A stretch of 39,834 nucleotides of DNA from Ferruginibacter sp. GTDB taxonomy: Bacteria > Bacteroidota > Bacteroidia > Chitinophagales > Chitinophagaceae. Every line of letters begins with the position of its first letter. The first letter of the stretch is position 1. A program made the translations under genes and the position numbers. Below the pieces are notes generated by a model. That model was given only the letters and a program-made list of their open reading frames with translations, ran no database searches and was not told the DNA's origin. This document shows positions 1 through 9,079 of the stretch, in pieces. The stretch covers positions 1 through 39,834 of the forward strand of contig JAURKC010000026.1 of assembly GCA_030831945.1 (NCBI GenBank). The letters run 5' to 3'.

Positions 1-2
1 AA

Positions 3-857
3 TTAAATATTGATGATTTTGATAAATTTTCTCAAGGAATTCCATGGTTTGCAATTGTTCAGACATCAGGAGAAAATTATATGTAAGATCTTTATTATTC
101 TGGTGGATTACCTGCATTAATTAAAGAAATGTCATCGCTCATTCATAATGATGCGCTTACGGTGAATGGTAAAACTATAGGAGAAAACTGTGCAAACTCC
201 GAAGTATATAATAGAAAGGTGATCAGTACTTTGCAAGATCCTTTCAAACTAGATTCTGGTATTGTAGTGGTAAAAGGAAATTTAGCGCCTAATGGTGCAG
301 TGATTAAACCTTCGGCTGCTAGCCCTGAATTATTGAAGCACTCTGGTAAAGCAGTGGTGTTTGAAAACATAGAAGATTATCATGCACGCATAGACGATCC
401 TGAATTAGAAATTGATGCGACTAGTATTATGGTGTTAAAAAATGTTGGTCCTAAAGGTTATCCCGGAATGGCGGAAGTAGGAAATATGGCCTTGCCTAAA
501 AAATTACTTTTAGCCGGAGTATCCGATATGGTTCGTATCAGTGATGGAAGAATGAGTGGTACCGGATTTGGAACAGTGGTACTGCATGTATCACCAGAGG
601 CTGCTGTGGGTGGAGTATTAGCATTAGTGCAAAATGGGGATGTTATTACTTTAGATACTTTTAAAAGAATTTTGCAATTAGAAGTTTCTGAAGCGGAACT
701 AGATATTCGAAGGAAAGCTTGGACATTAAAAGAAAAAATTCATCCTCGTGGTTATGTACATCTTTATCAAACTCATGTGGAACAGGCTCATCTTGGTGCG
801 GATATGGATTTTTTAAAGGGTGCTTCTGGTAGTAAGGTTACAAGAGATTCTCATTAA
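3..857 (+). pseudogene. IlvD/Edd-family aldonate dehydratase (L-arabinonate dehydratase type), C-terminal part, interrupted by in-frame TAA
   Basis: The gene runs in from the left window edge. Frame 3 is open from base 3 and reads family sequence (IDDFDKFSQGIPWF, then SGENYM), hits TAA at 84-86, and resumes in the same frame as DLYYSGGLPALIKEMSSL. Relatives have a Glu at the stop position (the LMEDFYYAGGLPA motif), so one GAA-to-TAA change explains it. The rest is well kept: LTVNGKTIGEN, GNLAPNGAVIKPSA, VLKNVGPKGYPGMAEVGNM, and RISDGRMSGT. Members are about 570-590 residues long and remove water from sugar acids such as L-arabinonate using an Fe-S cluster whose Cys ligands would lie upstream of the window. 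The neighbouring lactonase and dehydrogenases fit a non-phosphorylative sugar-acid route. Initiation at ATG 129 could give only a 242-residue fragment without the cluster. Sequencing error is the main alternative to a true pseudogene. Confidence 0.8.
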
Positions 858-990
858 GATAAATATTAAAAGAGAGTAGCTTTTTTTATAAATAAGTTTG
901 TTGAATTTAATCTATAAACTGGTATTAAAATAAGTTAATTCTTACTTTACTATTTTTAAAATATAAATATTTTATTTCAATAAGTAAACC

Positions 991-1752
991 ATGTCATTTA
1001 AAGATAAAGTTGCCATCGTAACCGGAGCAGGTCAAGGTATTGGTCTTGAAATTTGCACTCATCTTGTAATAGGAGGGGCAAAGGTAATATTGAATGATGT
1101 GGATAATGAATTAGCAGTGCAAGGAGCTAAAAAAATTACGGAGGCTACCGGAGGCACTTGTATGGCTTTAGCCGGTGATTCGAGTGATGTTTTATTTATT
1201 CAGAAAATGGTAGATACTGCCGTAGAAAAATTTGGAAGTCTTGATGTGGTTATAGCTAATGCAGGTATTACGCTATTTGGAGATTTTTTCACTTATTCAC
1301 CCGAATCATTTTATAGAGTGATGCAGGTTAATCTAGGTGGAACATTTTTTCTAGCTCAGGCTGCTGCTATTCAAATGAAAAAACAAGCGGAGGGTGGTTC
1401 ATTGTTATTTACTTCCTCTGTTACAGGCCATCAGGCGCACAAAGATCTTGCAGCTTATGGAATGAGTAAGGCAGCACTAGAAATGCTTGCAAAAAATTTA
1501 GTAATAGAGTTATCTCAGTACAAAATAAATGTCAATACCATTGCTCCAGGAGCTACACTAACAGAGCGGACTTTAAGTGATCCTGAATATTTTGCTACCT
1601 GGTCAAGGATAACCCCTATTGGTAGGCCAGCAGATGTGAGTGATATTGCAAACGCTGCTTTATTTCTTGTTTCCAATAAGGCAAAGCATATTACTGGACA
1701 AAGTTTAATCGTTGATGGAGGTTGGACATCCATCAGCCCCTCACCTTTTTAA
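991..1752 (+). CDS. SDR-family NAD(P)-dependent dehydrogenase, probably sugar 1-dehydrogenase or related
   Basis: A classical short-chain dehydrogenase of 253 residues, the usual length. The cofactor motif TGAGQGIG is at residues 11-18, the NAG motif at 90-92, and the catalytic Ser/Tyr/Lys at about S143, Y156 and K160 (YGMSK). The C-terminal end (ITGQSLIVDGGWTS) is standard. It lies between the dehydratase remnant and a sugar-lactone hydrolase whose start is 11 bases after its stop, so oxidation of a sugar to a lactone, or of a downstream keto-deoxy intermediate, is the most reasonable role. The substrate cannot be read from the sequence, and the fold alone would also fit a 3-oxoacyl reductase-like enzyme. 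The ATG at 991 is directly before the first beta strand. Confidence 0.88.
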   Translation: MSFKDKVAIVTGAGQGIGLEICTHLVIGGAKVILNDVDNELAVQGAKKITEATGGTCMALAGDSSDVLFIQKMVDTAVEKFGSLDVVIANAGITLFGDFFTYSPESFYRVMQVNLGGTFFLAQAAAIQMKKQAEGGSLLFTSSVTGHQAHKDLAAYGMSKAALEMLAKNLVIELSQYKINVNTIAPGATLTERTLSDPEYFATWSRITPIGRPADVSDIANAALFLVSNKAKHITGQSLIVDGGWTSISPSPF

Positions 1753-1762
1753 TATCTTTTAT

Positions 1763-2659
1763 ATGAATAATTTAAGCGAATTGAAACCAATTCAAGTGTT
1801 GCAAAAAACTAGTTTGTTGGGAGAGGGACCTGTATGGGATGCTGGTAAAAAATTAATCTGCTGGTTAGATATTTTAAATGGAATTGTACATCAATATGAT
1901 CCAGCAAGTTCTGAATACTCAGCAATCAATGTTCATCAAATGATTGGATCTTTTGCTGTTTGTACTAACGGAGATTTAATTGCCGGACTTCATCATGGAT
2001 TTGCATTTATCAGTAGACCAGATGGTAAATTAAAAATGATAGTAGATCCTGAAGCTGAAATTCCTGCTAATCGTTTTAATGAAGGTAAATGTGATCCTGC
2101 TGGAAGATTTTGGGCTGGAACAATGGCGATTTCGGAAATTTTGCATCAAGGAAATGTATATGTTTTAGATAGGGATTTGAACTATAAAAAAAAGATAGAC
2201 AATGTCTCCATATCCAATGGATTAGCTTGGAGTCTAGATCATAAAATACTTTATTATATTGATACGCCTAGTTTTGAAGTGGTGTCTTATGACTATGATG
2301 TAAGCTCGGGTGAAATCAGTAATAAAAAATCAGTTATAAAAATCGATGTCAAAGAAGAGGGTTATCCCGATGGTATGACAATTGATCAAGAAGGAATGCT
2401 TTGGATTGGTCATTGGGATGGATGGCAAGTAGCTAGGTGGAATCCTTTGACTGGTGAAAAAATTGGAAGTATTAAATTACCTGCTTCAAGAGTAACTTCT
2501 TGCACATTCGGTGGAGAAAATTTGGATGACCTTTATATTACCACTGCAAGAGTGGGACTTTCTGAAGAAGCACTCGCAGCGCAACCTTTGGCAGGTGAAT
2601 TTTTTGTAGTCAAAAATTGCGGATTCAAAGGACTACCTGCTTTTGAATTTATTATTTAA
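1763..2659 (+). CDS. SMP-30/gluconolactonase/regucalcin-family sugar lactone lactonase
   Basis: A six-bladed beta-propeller lactonase of 298 residues that would hydrolyse an aldonolactone to the aldonate. Family blocks are clear: LGEGPVWD near the N-terminus with the first metal-binding Glu, NEGKCDPAGRFWAGTM, VSISNGLAWS with a metal-binding Asn, YPDGMTIDQEG with the metal-binding Asp, and PASRVTSCTFGG. The reading frame extends upstream to 1712 inside the SDR gene. The ATG at 1763 is preferred because it follows the SDR stop by 11 bases and gives the normal family start. Its place between dehydrogenases and a dehydratase supports the sequence sugar, lactone, aldonate, 2-keto-3-deoxy acid. Confidence 0.9.
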   Translation: MNNLSELKPIQVLQKTSLLGEGPVWDAGKKLICWLDILNGIVHQYDPASSEYSAINVHQMIGSFAVCTNGDLIAGLHHGFAFISRPDGKLKMIVDPEAEIPANRFNEGKCDPAGRFWAGTMAISEILHQGNVYVLDRDLNYKKKIDNVSISNGLAWSLDHKILYYIDTPSFEVVSYDYDVSSGEISNKKSVIKIDVKEEGYPDGMTIDQEGMLWIGHWDGWQVARWNPLTGEKIGSIKLPASRVTSCTFGGENLDDLYITTARVGLSEEALAAQPLAGEFFVVKNCGFKGLPAFEFII

Positions 2660-2704
2660 TCATTTCTCCTTTATTTTTTTGGTAATCAGCTGATTTAATT
2701 TATT

Positions 2705-3682
2705 ATGCGGAATTCTTATCGATGGGGTGTTATAGGTGCTGGCAGAATTGCAGATAAATTCTGCACTGCTCTTAGTTTTGTTGAAGGATCAGAATTGTAT
2801 GCAGTCGCTTCTCGCGATCAACAAAGGGCTCAGCACTATGCAAATAAATTTAATGCCACTAAGTGGTATGATGATTATGATGAGTTGATAAAAGATGATA
2901 ATATTGATATTGTCTATATCGCTACTCCCAATCATTTGCATCACGATCTTGCCATGAGGGCTATGCAACATAATAAAGCCGTATTATGTGAGAAACCTCT
3001 TTCTATCAATTATCGCCACTCGAAGGAAATGATAGAGCAGGCGAAGAAAAGCAATGTCTTTTTGATGGAAGGCATGTGGACTTCTTGTATGCCATTTATT
3101 GAAAAAATTCAGCAATTAATACAACAGGATTTAATTGGCTTGCCTCAATTCGTGCAAGCTGATTTTGGATTTACTGCGCCTGTTGATTTTGAAAGTAGGA
3201 TATTTAGTAAAGCTTTGGGAGGTGGATCCTTATTAGATATCGGTATTTATCCTATTTTTTTAGCCTCACTAATTCTAGGGGAGCCCTCTACTGTAGAATT
3301 TGTTTCAAAACTTACTACTACTGGCGTAGATGAATATTGTAATCTTGTTTTGCAATATCCTCAAGGTCAAACGGCACACTTATTATCTACGATTAGTTTC
3401 AATACGCCTATTCAAGCAATGATTAGTGGTGCTAAGGGAAGAATTGAAATTAAAAGTCCTTGGTTTAAGGCTACAGATTTTACGGTGGTATTGAATGATG
3501 GTACCCGACAAGATTATGCTATACCTCATCAAAGCAATGGATTTGAGCACGAAATAAAAGAAGTGATGCATTGTTTAGATAATGGTTTTTTACAGAGTGA
3601 AAAATGGCCTCATCACTTAACCTTATTAGTTAGTAAAATAATGGAAGAAGTATTAGTTAAGGCAGGGGTGGACTTTGATTAA
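2705..3682 (+). CDS. Gfo/Idh/MocA-family NAD(P)-dependent oxidoreductase
   Basis: 325 residues, normal for the family. The N-terminal Rossmann fold begins GVIGAGRIADKF (residues 8-19). The family lysine is in CEKPLS (Glu-Lys-Pro at 96-98). A GGGSLLDIGIYPI block follows in the substrate domain. It resembles the dimeric dihydrodiol dehydrogenase / NADP-dependent D-xylose 1-dehydrogenase branch rather than inositol dehydrogenase, so oxidation of an aldose to its lactone is a sensible guess in this cluster. That would overlap with the SDR upstream, so the division of labour between the two is unresolved. It sits 45 bases after the lactonase on the same strand. Confidence 0.85.
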   Translation: MRNSYRWGVIGAGRIADKFCTALSFVEGSELYAVASRDQQRAQHYANKFNATKWYDDYDELIKDDNIDIVYIATPNHLHHDLAMRAMQHNKAVLCEKPLSINYRHSKEMIEQAKKSNVFLMEGMWTSCMPFIEKIQQLIQQDLIGLPQFVQADFGFTAPVDFESRIFSKALGGGSLLDIGIYPIFLASLILGEPSTVEFVSKLTTTGVDEYCNLVLQYPQGQTAHLLSTISFNTPIQAMISGAKGRIEIKSPWFKATDFTVVLNDGTRQDYAIPHQSNGFEHEIKEVMHCLDNGFLQSEKWPHHLTLLVSKIMEEVLVKAGVDFD

Positions 3683-3771
3683 ATACAGCATTTTTTGAAT
3701 ATCTTTAATTTATTATATTAAATAAAAATTAGTTATTATCTATATAATAATTAGTAAATCAATTTTAGTTT

Positions 3772-4908
3772 ATGAAAAGAATAACCTTGCTTGGTATCTT
3801 TATTGCCACTATTTTTACATTTTTATTTACTTCCTGTAATCAAATTAATAAAGCTAAAATGGAACAAAGTAAAGGAATTAGAAGGTCTTCCTTTGGAACT
3901 GCGGGTGGAAAAGAAGTCTTTCTTTACACGCTCATTAATTCAAAAGGTACTGAGGTGAAAATTACCAATTTTGGAGGCATTGTAACCTCTTGGATTTCTG
4001 CTGATAAAAATGGCAATAAATCTAGTATCGTTTTAGGTTATGATAGTCTATCTGGATACCTAGCTACTCATCCCTATTTTGGAGCTATTGTAGGGCGTTA
4101 TGGAAATCGAATTGCTAAGGGTAAATTTTCAATAGATAGTATTGAGTATACTTTAGCGATTAATAACGGACCTAATCATTTGCATGGTGGTGTAGTAGGA
4201 TTTGATAAAGCAGTTTGGGAACCTACCGTTGAAAATGATTCTGTTCCTTCTTTATTGTTGAGTTATTTAAGTAAGGATGGTGAAGAGGGATATCCAGGAA
4301 ATTTAAATGTAGATGTTCACTATACTTTGACTGATGACGATGAATTGAAAATTGAATATAGTGCCACTACTGATAAAAAAACGGTGGTGAATCTTACTAA
4401 TCATAGCTATTTTAATTTAACGGGGGATGTTACTAATACTATTTTAGATCATGAATTACAAATCGATGCAGATCATTTTACGGCTGTTGATAGCACGCTA
4501 ATTCCAACGGGTGAAATTACTCCTGTAATAGGAACTCCTTTTGATTTTACACAGCCCACTAAAGTTGGATTAAGAATAGATTCTGTTAAAGGTGGTTATG
4601 ATCATAATTATGTATTCAATAAAATAGATGCTAGTTTAACTAAAGTAGCTTCCGTTTCAGAACAAAAATCTGGAAGGGTGTTAGAAGTATTTACTACTGA
4701 GCCGGGAGTACAATTTTATACTGGAAATTTTTTAGATGGCACATTGAAAACTAGCGATGGTAAAGCAATTCAACAACATGCTGCATTGTGTTTGGAAACT
4801 CAACATTTCCCTGACTCGCCTAATGAGCCTAAATTTCCTACTACACTTTTATTGCCTGGTCAAAAGTTCCATTCAATTACAGTGTACAAACTTTCGGTTA
4901 ATAAATAA
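3772..4908 (+). CDS. galM: Aldose 1-epimerase (mutarotase), lipoprotein
   Basis: GalM-family enzyme of 378 residues that interconverts alpha and beta anomers of free aldoses. The N-terminus is a lipoprotein signal: a hydrophobic stretch ending in the lipobox LFTSC with Cys22, so the enzyme should be anchored in the periplasm or outer membrane. Catalytic motifs are present: NHLHGG (about 135-140), TNHSYFNL with the acid His, and CLETQHFPDSPN with the catalytic Glu near the C-terminus. Mutarotation fits the cluster because sugar dehydrogenases usually act on one anomer. The ATG at 3772 starts the signal peptide directly. Confidence 0.94.
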   Translation: MKRITLLGIFIATIFTFLFTSCNQINKAKMEQSKGIRRSSFGTAGGKEVFLYTLINSKGTEVKITNFGGIVTSWISADKNGNKSSIVLGYDSLSGYLATHPYFGAIVGRYGNRIAKGKFSIDSIEYTLAINNGPNHLHGGVVGFDKAVWEPTVENDSVPSLLLSYLSKDGEEGYPGNLNVDVHYTLTDDDELKIEYSATTDKKTVVNLTNHSYFNLTGDVTNTILDHELQIDADHFTAVDSTLIPTGEITPVIGTPFDFTQPTKVGLRIDSVKGGYDHNYVFNKIDASLTKVASVSEQKSGRVLEVFTTEPGVQFYTGNFLDGTLKTSDGKAIQQHAALCLETQHFPDSPNEPKFPTTLLLPGQKFHSITVYKLSVNK

Positions 4909-4967
4909 ATTTAAGTATACATTTAGTAAGAATATAAATTAATTGCTTTCATCAATCAACTATAATT

Positions 4968-5624
4968 ATGAAATTTTTTATCGACACGGCCAATCTTGCA
5001 GATATTAGAGAAGCCAATGAATTAGGTATTTTGGATGGGGTTACCACCAACCCTTCTCTTATGGCAAAAGAAAATATAAGAGGCGAAGCGGCTATTGCCA
5101 ATCATTACAAAACTATTTGTGATATTGTAGATGGAGATATTAGTGCTGAAGTATTAGGAACTGAATTTTCTGTTATTGTAGAAGAAGGGAAAAAATTAGC
5201 AGCGATACACCCAAACATTGTAGTGAAAGTACCCATGATAAAAGATGGCATCAAAGCAATCAAATGGTTTACCGATAATGGAATTAAAACCAATTGTACT
5301 TTGGTATTCAGTGCGGGTCAGGCTATTTTAGCAGCGAAGGCTGGAGCTACTTACGTGTCTCCTTTTATCGGCCGTATCGATGATAGCGGTTGGGACGGGG
5401 TACAGTTAATTTCACAAATCAGTAAAATATATAGCATTCAAGGATTTGAGACAGAAATATTGGCAGCGTCTATTCGTAACGGTAACCACATCATCGCATG
5501 TGCTGAAGCAGGAGCCGATGTTTGTACTTGTCCTCTTTCTTCCATTCTTGCATTGTTAAAACATCCTTTGACAGATCTTGGGTTAAAACAATTTTTAGCA
5601 GATGCTGAAAAAATGAAGGGATAG
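4968..5624 (+). CDS. tal: Small transaldolase (TalC/FSA superfamily, transaldolase-type active site)
   Basis: 218-residue class I aldolase of the small transaldolase / fructose-6-phosphate aldolase family. The N-terminus is the family block MKFFIDTAN and GVTTNPSL. The Schiff-base lysine is K87 in VVKVPM. Two positions separate the activities: FSA has Gln and Tyr, whereas this protein has Glu61 (ISAEV) and Phe133 (YVSPFIGRID), which is the transaldolase pattern. It should therefore move dihydroxyacetone units between sugar phosphates in the non-oxidative pentose phosphate pathway. It is the last gene before a strong terminator, so it probably closes the sugar cluster transcript. Confidence 0.93.
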   Translation: MKFFIDTANLADIREANELGILDGVTTNPSLMAKENIRGEAAIANHYKTICDIVDGDISAEVLGTEFSVIVEEGKKLAAIHPNIVVKVPMIKDGIKAIKWFTDNGIKTNCTLVFSAGQAILAAKAGATYVSPFIGRIDDSGWDGVQLISQISKIYSIQGFETEILAASIRNGNHIIACAEAGADVCTCPLSSILALLKHPLTDLGLKQFLADAEKMKG

Positions 5625-5642
5625 TTTTATTCAACCGAATTC

Positions 5643-5677
5643 AAAGCCAACCACTGCAATTTGGTTGGCTTTTTTTT
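5643..5677 (+). terminator. Rho-independent terminator after transaldolase
   Basis: A perfect 11-bp stem (AAAGCCAACCA, paired with TGGTTGGCTTT) encloses an 8-base loop and runs straight into a T tract ending at 5677. It begins 18 bases after the transaldolase stop and separates the sugar cluster from the following large gene. Confidence 0.92.
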
Positions 5678-5739
5678 GTTAATTCGTAAATGCTTTAGTA
5701 TAAAATTTCTTTGTACATTCAATACTTATTTTACTATTT

Positions 5740-8700
5740 ATGAAAGCCTTACTTCTTTTTATTATTACTATTTCGATTACTCCTTTTTTATCTGCCCAAA
5801 AAAAGGTTGCTGTGCAAAATCCTGCATCTATCGTTTCTCCAGCTCCTGGTAATTATTTTTCAGGAGTTAAGTGGCGTAATATTGGCCCTTTTCGAGGCGG
5901 TCGTTCTGTTGCGGTGGTGGGCGTAGAAACTAATCCTCTGACTTATTACATGGGAACAGTAGGTGGTGGTGTTTGGAAAACAGAAGATGCAGGTATTAGT
6001 TGGCAAAATATTTCTGATGGACAGTTTAAGACTTCCTCTGTAGGTGCGATCGCTGTTGCACCCAGTGATCCAAATGTATTGTATGTGGGGATGGGTGAAC
6101 ATGCTGTTAGAGGTGTAATGTCTTCCTACGGCGATGGGGTATACAAGTCTACCGATGCTGGTAAAACATGGAAACATTTGGGCTTAGAAAATACGCGCCA
6201 TATAGCTGCTATTCGTGTAGATCCTAAAAATCCTGATATCGTTTTTGTAGGAGCACAGGGGGCTTCTTATGGGGCTTCGGAGGATAGAGGAATTTATAAA
6301 TCAATAGATGGTGGTCGGAGTTGGAAAAAATCTTTGTTTGTTGATGTTAATTCGGGTTGTACTGATTTAACAATGGATAATAATAATCCTAGAATTTTAT
6401 ATGTTGCCATGTGGGATCATCGACGTTTGCCTTGGCAGATCAGCAGTGGTGGAAAAGGAAGTGGATTATACAAATCAGTTGATGCGGGTGAAACTTGGGT
6501 AAAAATGGAAAAGGGATTACCAACAGAAATGGGCAAAATGGCGATCTGTGTTTCCGCAAGTAATGCTAATAAATTATATGCAGTGATAGAGTCTGATACC
6601 AAAAAGGAGCAGGGAGGTGTATTTGCCTCTAGTGATGCAGGAGCTTCTTGGAGTAGAGTGAGTAAAGATCATAATACCGTGCATCGTGCTTGGTACTACA
6701 TAAAAATTGCTGTGGATCCTCTCAATGAAGATGTAGTGTATGTAATGAGTTCTCCTATGCTTAAATCAATTGATGGTGGAAAAAATTTCACCATGATGAA
6801 CACAATGCATGGTGATCATCATGGTATGTGGATCAATCCAAAGAATAGTAAAAATTTTATTTTAGCAGATGATGGAGGTGCTGCAATTACCTTTAATACT
6901 GGTCAAACATGGAGTACGCTTCAAAACCAACCTACTGGACAATTTTATAGAGTAAATGCGGATAATCTTTTTCCTTATAATGTATATGGAGGTCAGCAAG
7001 ATGATGGCTCTGTAAAAATTGCCAGTCGTTCTACTAACCGCTCTTCTATAGACGCGAAGGATTGGAGTTTTTCTGCAGGCGGGGAGAGTGCTTTTTTAGC
7101 TTTCAATCCTGATCATCCAAGGTATGTAATGGGTGGAAGTTATCAAGGAACTATTGAAGTGCTCGATCAAGAAATAATGGAGGGTAAGCCCATCATGCAA
7201 AAACCATTGCAATATCAATCTTTGCAACCAAAAGATATGCGCTACCGATTTAATTGGAATGCGCCGATTATTTGTTCCCCTCATGATGGTAATACTTTCT
7301 ATCATGGAGGTAATGTGCTTTTTAAAACTACTAATCTTGGAATAACTTGGCAGGCTATTTCTCCAGATCTTACCAGACATGATACCAGTAAGATGGGCAT
7401 CAGTGGTATTCCATATACTAACGAAGGGGCAGGCGGAGAAAATTATTGCACGCTTTCCTATGTGAGTGAGTCACCCTTACAAAAAGGAGTGATCTATGCA
7501 GGAAGCGATGACGGGTTAGTTCATCTTACAAAAGATGGTGGTGTTACCTGGACTAATATCACTCCTTTAGGATTATCAGAATGTTTAATTAATAGTATCG
7601 AAGTTTCTTCTCATGATTCAGCGACAGCCTATATTGCCACTACTCGATACAAGTTTAATGATTTATCACCGGCTATTTATAAAACTACTAATTATGGTAA
7701 AACCTGGACGAAGATAGTAAATGGAATTCCTGTGGGTGCTTTTACTAGAGTGGTTCGCGAAGATGCTGAGCGGAAAAACCTTTTATATGCAGGAACAGAA
7801 ACTGGATTATATATTTCTTATGATGGAGGTGGCCAGTGGCTTCCTTTTCAACTGAACCTTCCTGTAACACCTATCACCGATTTAAAATTGCATCAGGGCG
7901 ATTTGATAGCTTCTACCGGTGGGCGAGCATTTTGGATATTAGATGATATTGGTTTAATTAGACAATACGATTCCACTGTTATTTCAAAAAAAGAATTTCA
8001 TTTGTACGCTCCTGAAAATGGGTATCGTGTTTCAGGTGGAAGTGCTTTAGATAAAGTAATTAGTGAAGATCCTATAGGCCCTGAGCCAACGGGTGATGCA
8101 GGTACTAACCCTTCTTCTGGTGTAGTAATCTATTATCAATTACCTCAAAAAATTGATTCTGCTGCTACGCTCAGTTTAGAAATTGTAGATGAGCAAAATA
8201 ATTTAGTAAGAAGGTATAGTAGTAAGGCAGATGAAAAATTTGTTTCCTATCCTGGTGGACCTAATGGTGAACCTTTGTTAACGGTGAAAAACGGTTTAAA
8301 TCGTTTTGTATGGGATCTACGTTATTCAACGATGCCGGGTGTTAGCGGAGTATATATTGAAGGAAGTTATATCGGACATAGAGTGGTTCCAGGAAAGTAT
8401 ATTGCCCATTTAAAATTAGGCAATCAAGAAAAGCAGGTATCCTTTACCGTTATGGCTGATCCAAGAATCAAGGCTTCAAAGGATGCTTATGTAACCCAAC
8501 ATCAATTGCTCACCTCTATTGAAACGGGTGTAAAAGAAATTCATTTATCGGTTACCAGTATTAGAAAAGCTAGGGAACAAATCAATTATTTGTTATCCTT
8601 AGTCAATGATCAGCCGGATTTAAAAGTAGTGGTTGATTCTGGAAAAAAAGTAGTTGAAATAATTACGAATTGGGAGGAGAGGTTGGTACAGCCTAGATCA

Positions 8701-8943
8701 CAGTCTTATGATGACATCATTAATTTCGAAAATAAATTAAGTGCTGATTATATATTTGTTCATGGTGAAGCGGATACCAATATCCCTTTTGTTACCGATG
8801 GACAGCAGCAAGTATTGAAGGAATTAAATGATAAATGGTCACTATTAAAGAATGAATTAACCTCTATTATTAGTAAGCATATTGGAGGTTTTAATAAATT
8901 ATGTTCAGAGAAGAAGCTGGAAAAAGTTACGGTGGTTAAATAA
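5740..8943 (+). CDS. Secreted VPS10/sortilin-like BNR-repeat beta-propeller protein
   Basis: 1067 residues with a Sec signal peptide ([20 protein letters not shown]). The mature part holds many Asp-box/BNR repeats of the form S-x-D-x-G-x-x-W, for example [45 protein letters not shown] and KTTNYGKTW, arranged as one or two beta-propellers over roughly residues 45-730. The remaining C-terminal third lacks these boxes. Bacteroidota carry many such proteins, often named glycosyl hydrolase or VPS10 domain protein, but no catalytic residues can be assigned here. Periplasmic or extracellular location is inferred from the signal peptide; no T9SS C-terminal sorting domain was recognised. It is flanked by terminators and is probably monocistronic. 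Confidence 0.9.
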   Translation: MKALLLFIITISITPFLSAQKKVAVQNPASIVSPAPGNYFSGVKWRNIGPFRGGRSVAVVGVETNPLTYYMGTVGGGVWKTEDAGISWQNISDGQFKTSSVGAIAVAPSDPNVLYVGMGEHAVRGVMSSYGDGVYKSTDAGKTWKHLGLENTRHIAAIRVDPKNPDIVFVGAQGASYGASEDRGIYKSIDGGRSWKKSLFVDVNSGCTDLTMDNNNPRILYVAMWDHRRLPWQISSGGKGSGLYKSVDAGETWVKMEKGLPTEMGKMAICVSASNANKLYAVIESDTKKEQGGVFASSDAGASWSRVSKDHNTVHRAWYYIKIAVDPLNEDVVYVMSSPMLKSIDGGKNFTMMNTMHGDHHGMWINPKNSKNFILADDGGAAITFNTGQTWSTLQNQPTGQFYRVNADNLFPYNVYGGQQDDGSVKIASRSTNRSSIDAKDWSFSAGGESAFLAFNPDHPRYVMGGSYQGTIEVLDQEIMEGKPIMQKPLQYQSLQPKDMRYRFNWNAPIICSPHDGNTFYHGGNVLFKTTNLGITWQAISPDLTRHDTSKMGISGIPYTNEGAGGENYCTLSYVSESPLQKGVIYAGSDDGLVHLTKDGGVTWTNITPLGLSECLINSIEVSSHDSATAYIATTRYKFNDLSPAIYKTTNYGKTWTKIVNGIPVGAFTRVVREDAERKNLLYAGTETGLYISYDGGGQWLPFQLNLPVTPITDLKLHQGDLIASTGGRAFWILDDIGLIRQYDSTVISKKEFHLYAPENGYRVSGGSALDKVISEDPIGPEPTGDAGTNPSSGVVIYYQLPQKIDSAATLSLEIVDEQNNLVRRYSSKADEKFVSYPGGPNGEPLLTVKNGLNRFVWDLRYSTMPGVSGVYIEGSYIGHRVVPGKYIAHLKLGNQEKQVSFTVMADPRIKASKDAYVTQHQLLTSIETGVKEIHLSVTSIRKAREQINYLLSLVNDQPDLKVVVDSGKKVVEIITNWEERLVQPRSQSYDDIINFENKLSADYIFVHGEADTNIPFVTDGQQQVLKELNDKWSLLKNELTSIISKHIGGFNKLCSEKKLEKVTVVK

Positions 8944-8980
8944 AAACATCTTTTATTGATTATAGAAAGAGAGTAAAATA

Positions 8981-9034
8981 AATCAGCGGTGAACTTCGGA
9001 AAGAAAATACATTTTCCTAGGTTGACCGCTGATT
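8981..9034. terminator. Bidirectional hairpin terminator between convergent genes
   Basis: AATCAGCGGT at 8981-8990 is perfectly complementary to ACCGCTGATT at 9025-9034, with an inner GGAAA/TTTCC pairing inside the loop. Short A/T tracts flank both sides (AAAATAA before, AAATTAA after). It lies between the convergent BNR gene and the IorB gene, so it can serve both strands. The T tracts are weak, which lowers certainty. Confidence 0.6.
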
Positions 9035-9079
9035 AAATTAACACTCATTACTGCTGAGCGAAGTAAAGTAAATATCTTT

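Noticed and set aside
5860..6177. 105-codon minus-strand open frame inside the BNR gene
   Set aside because: It lies fully within a strongly supported coding sequence, has no recognisable domain, and is best explained as a shadow frame.
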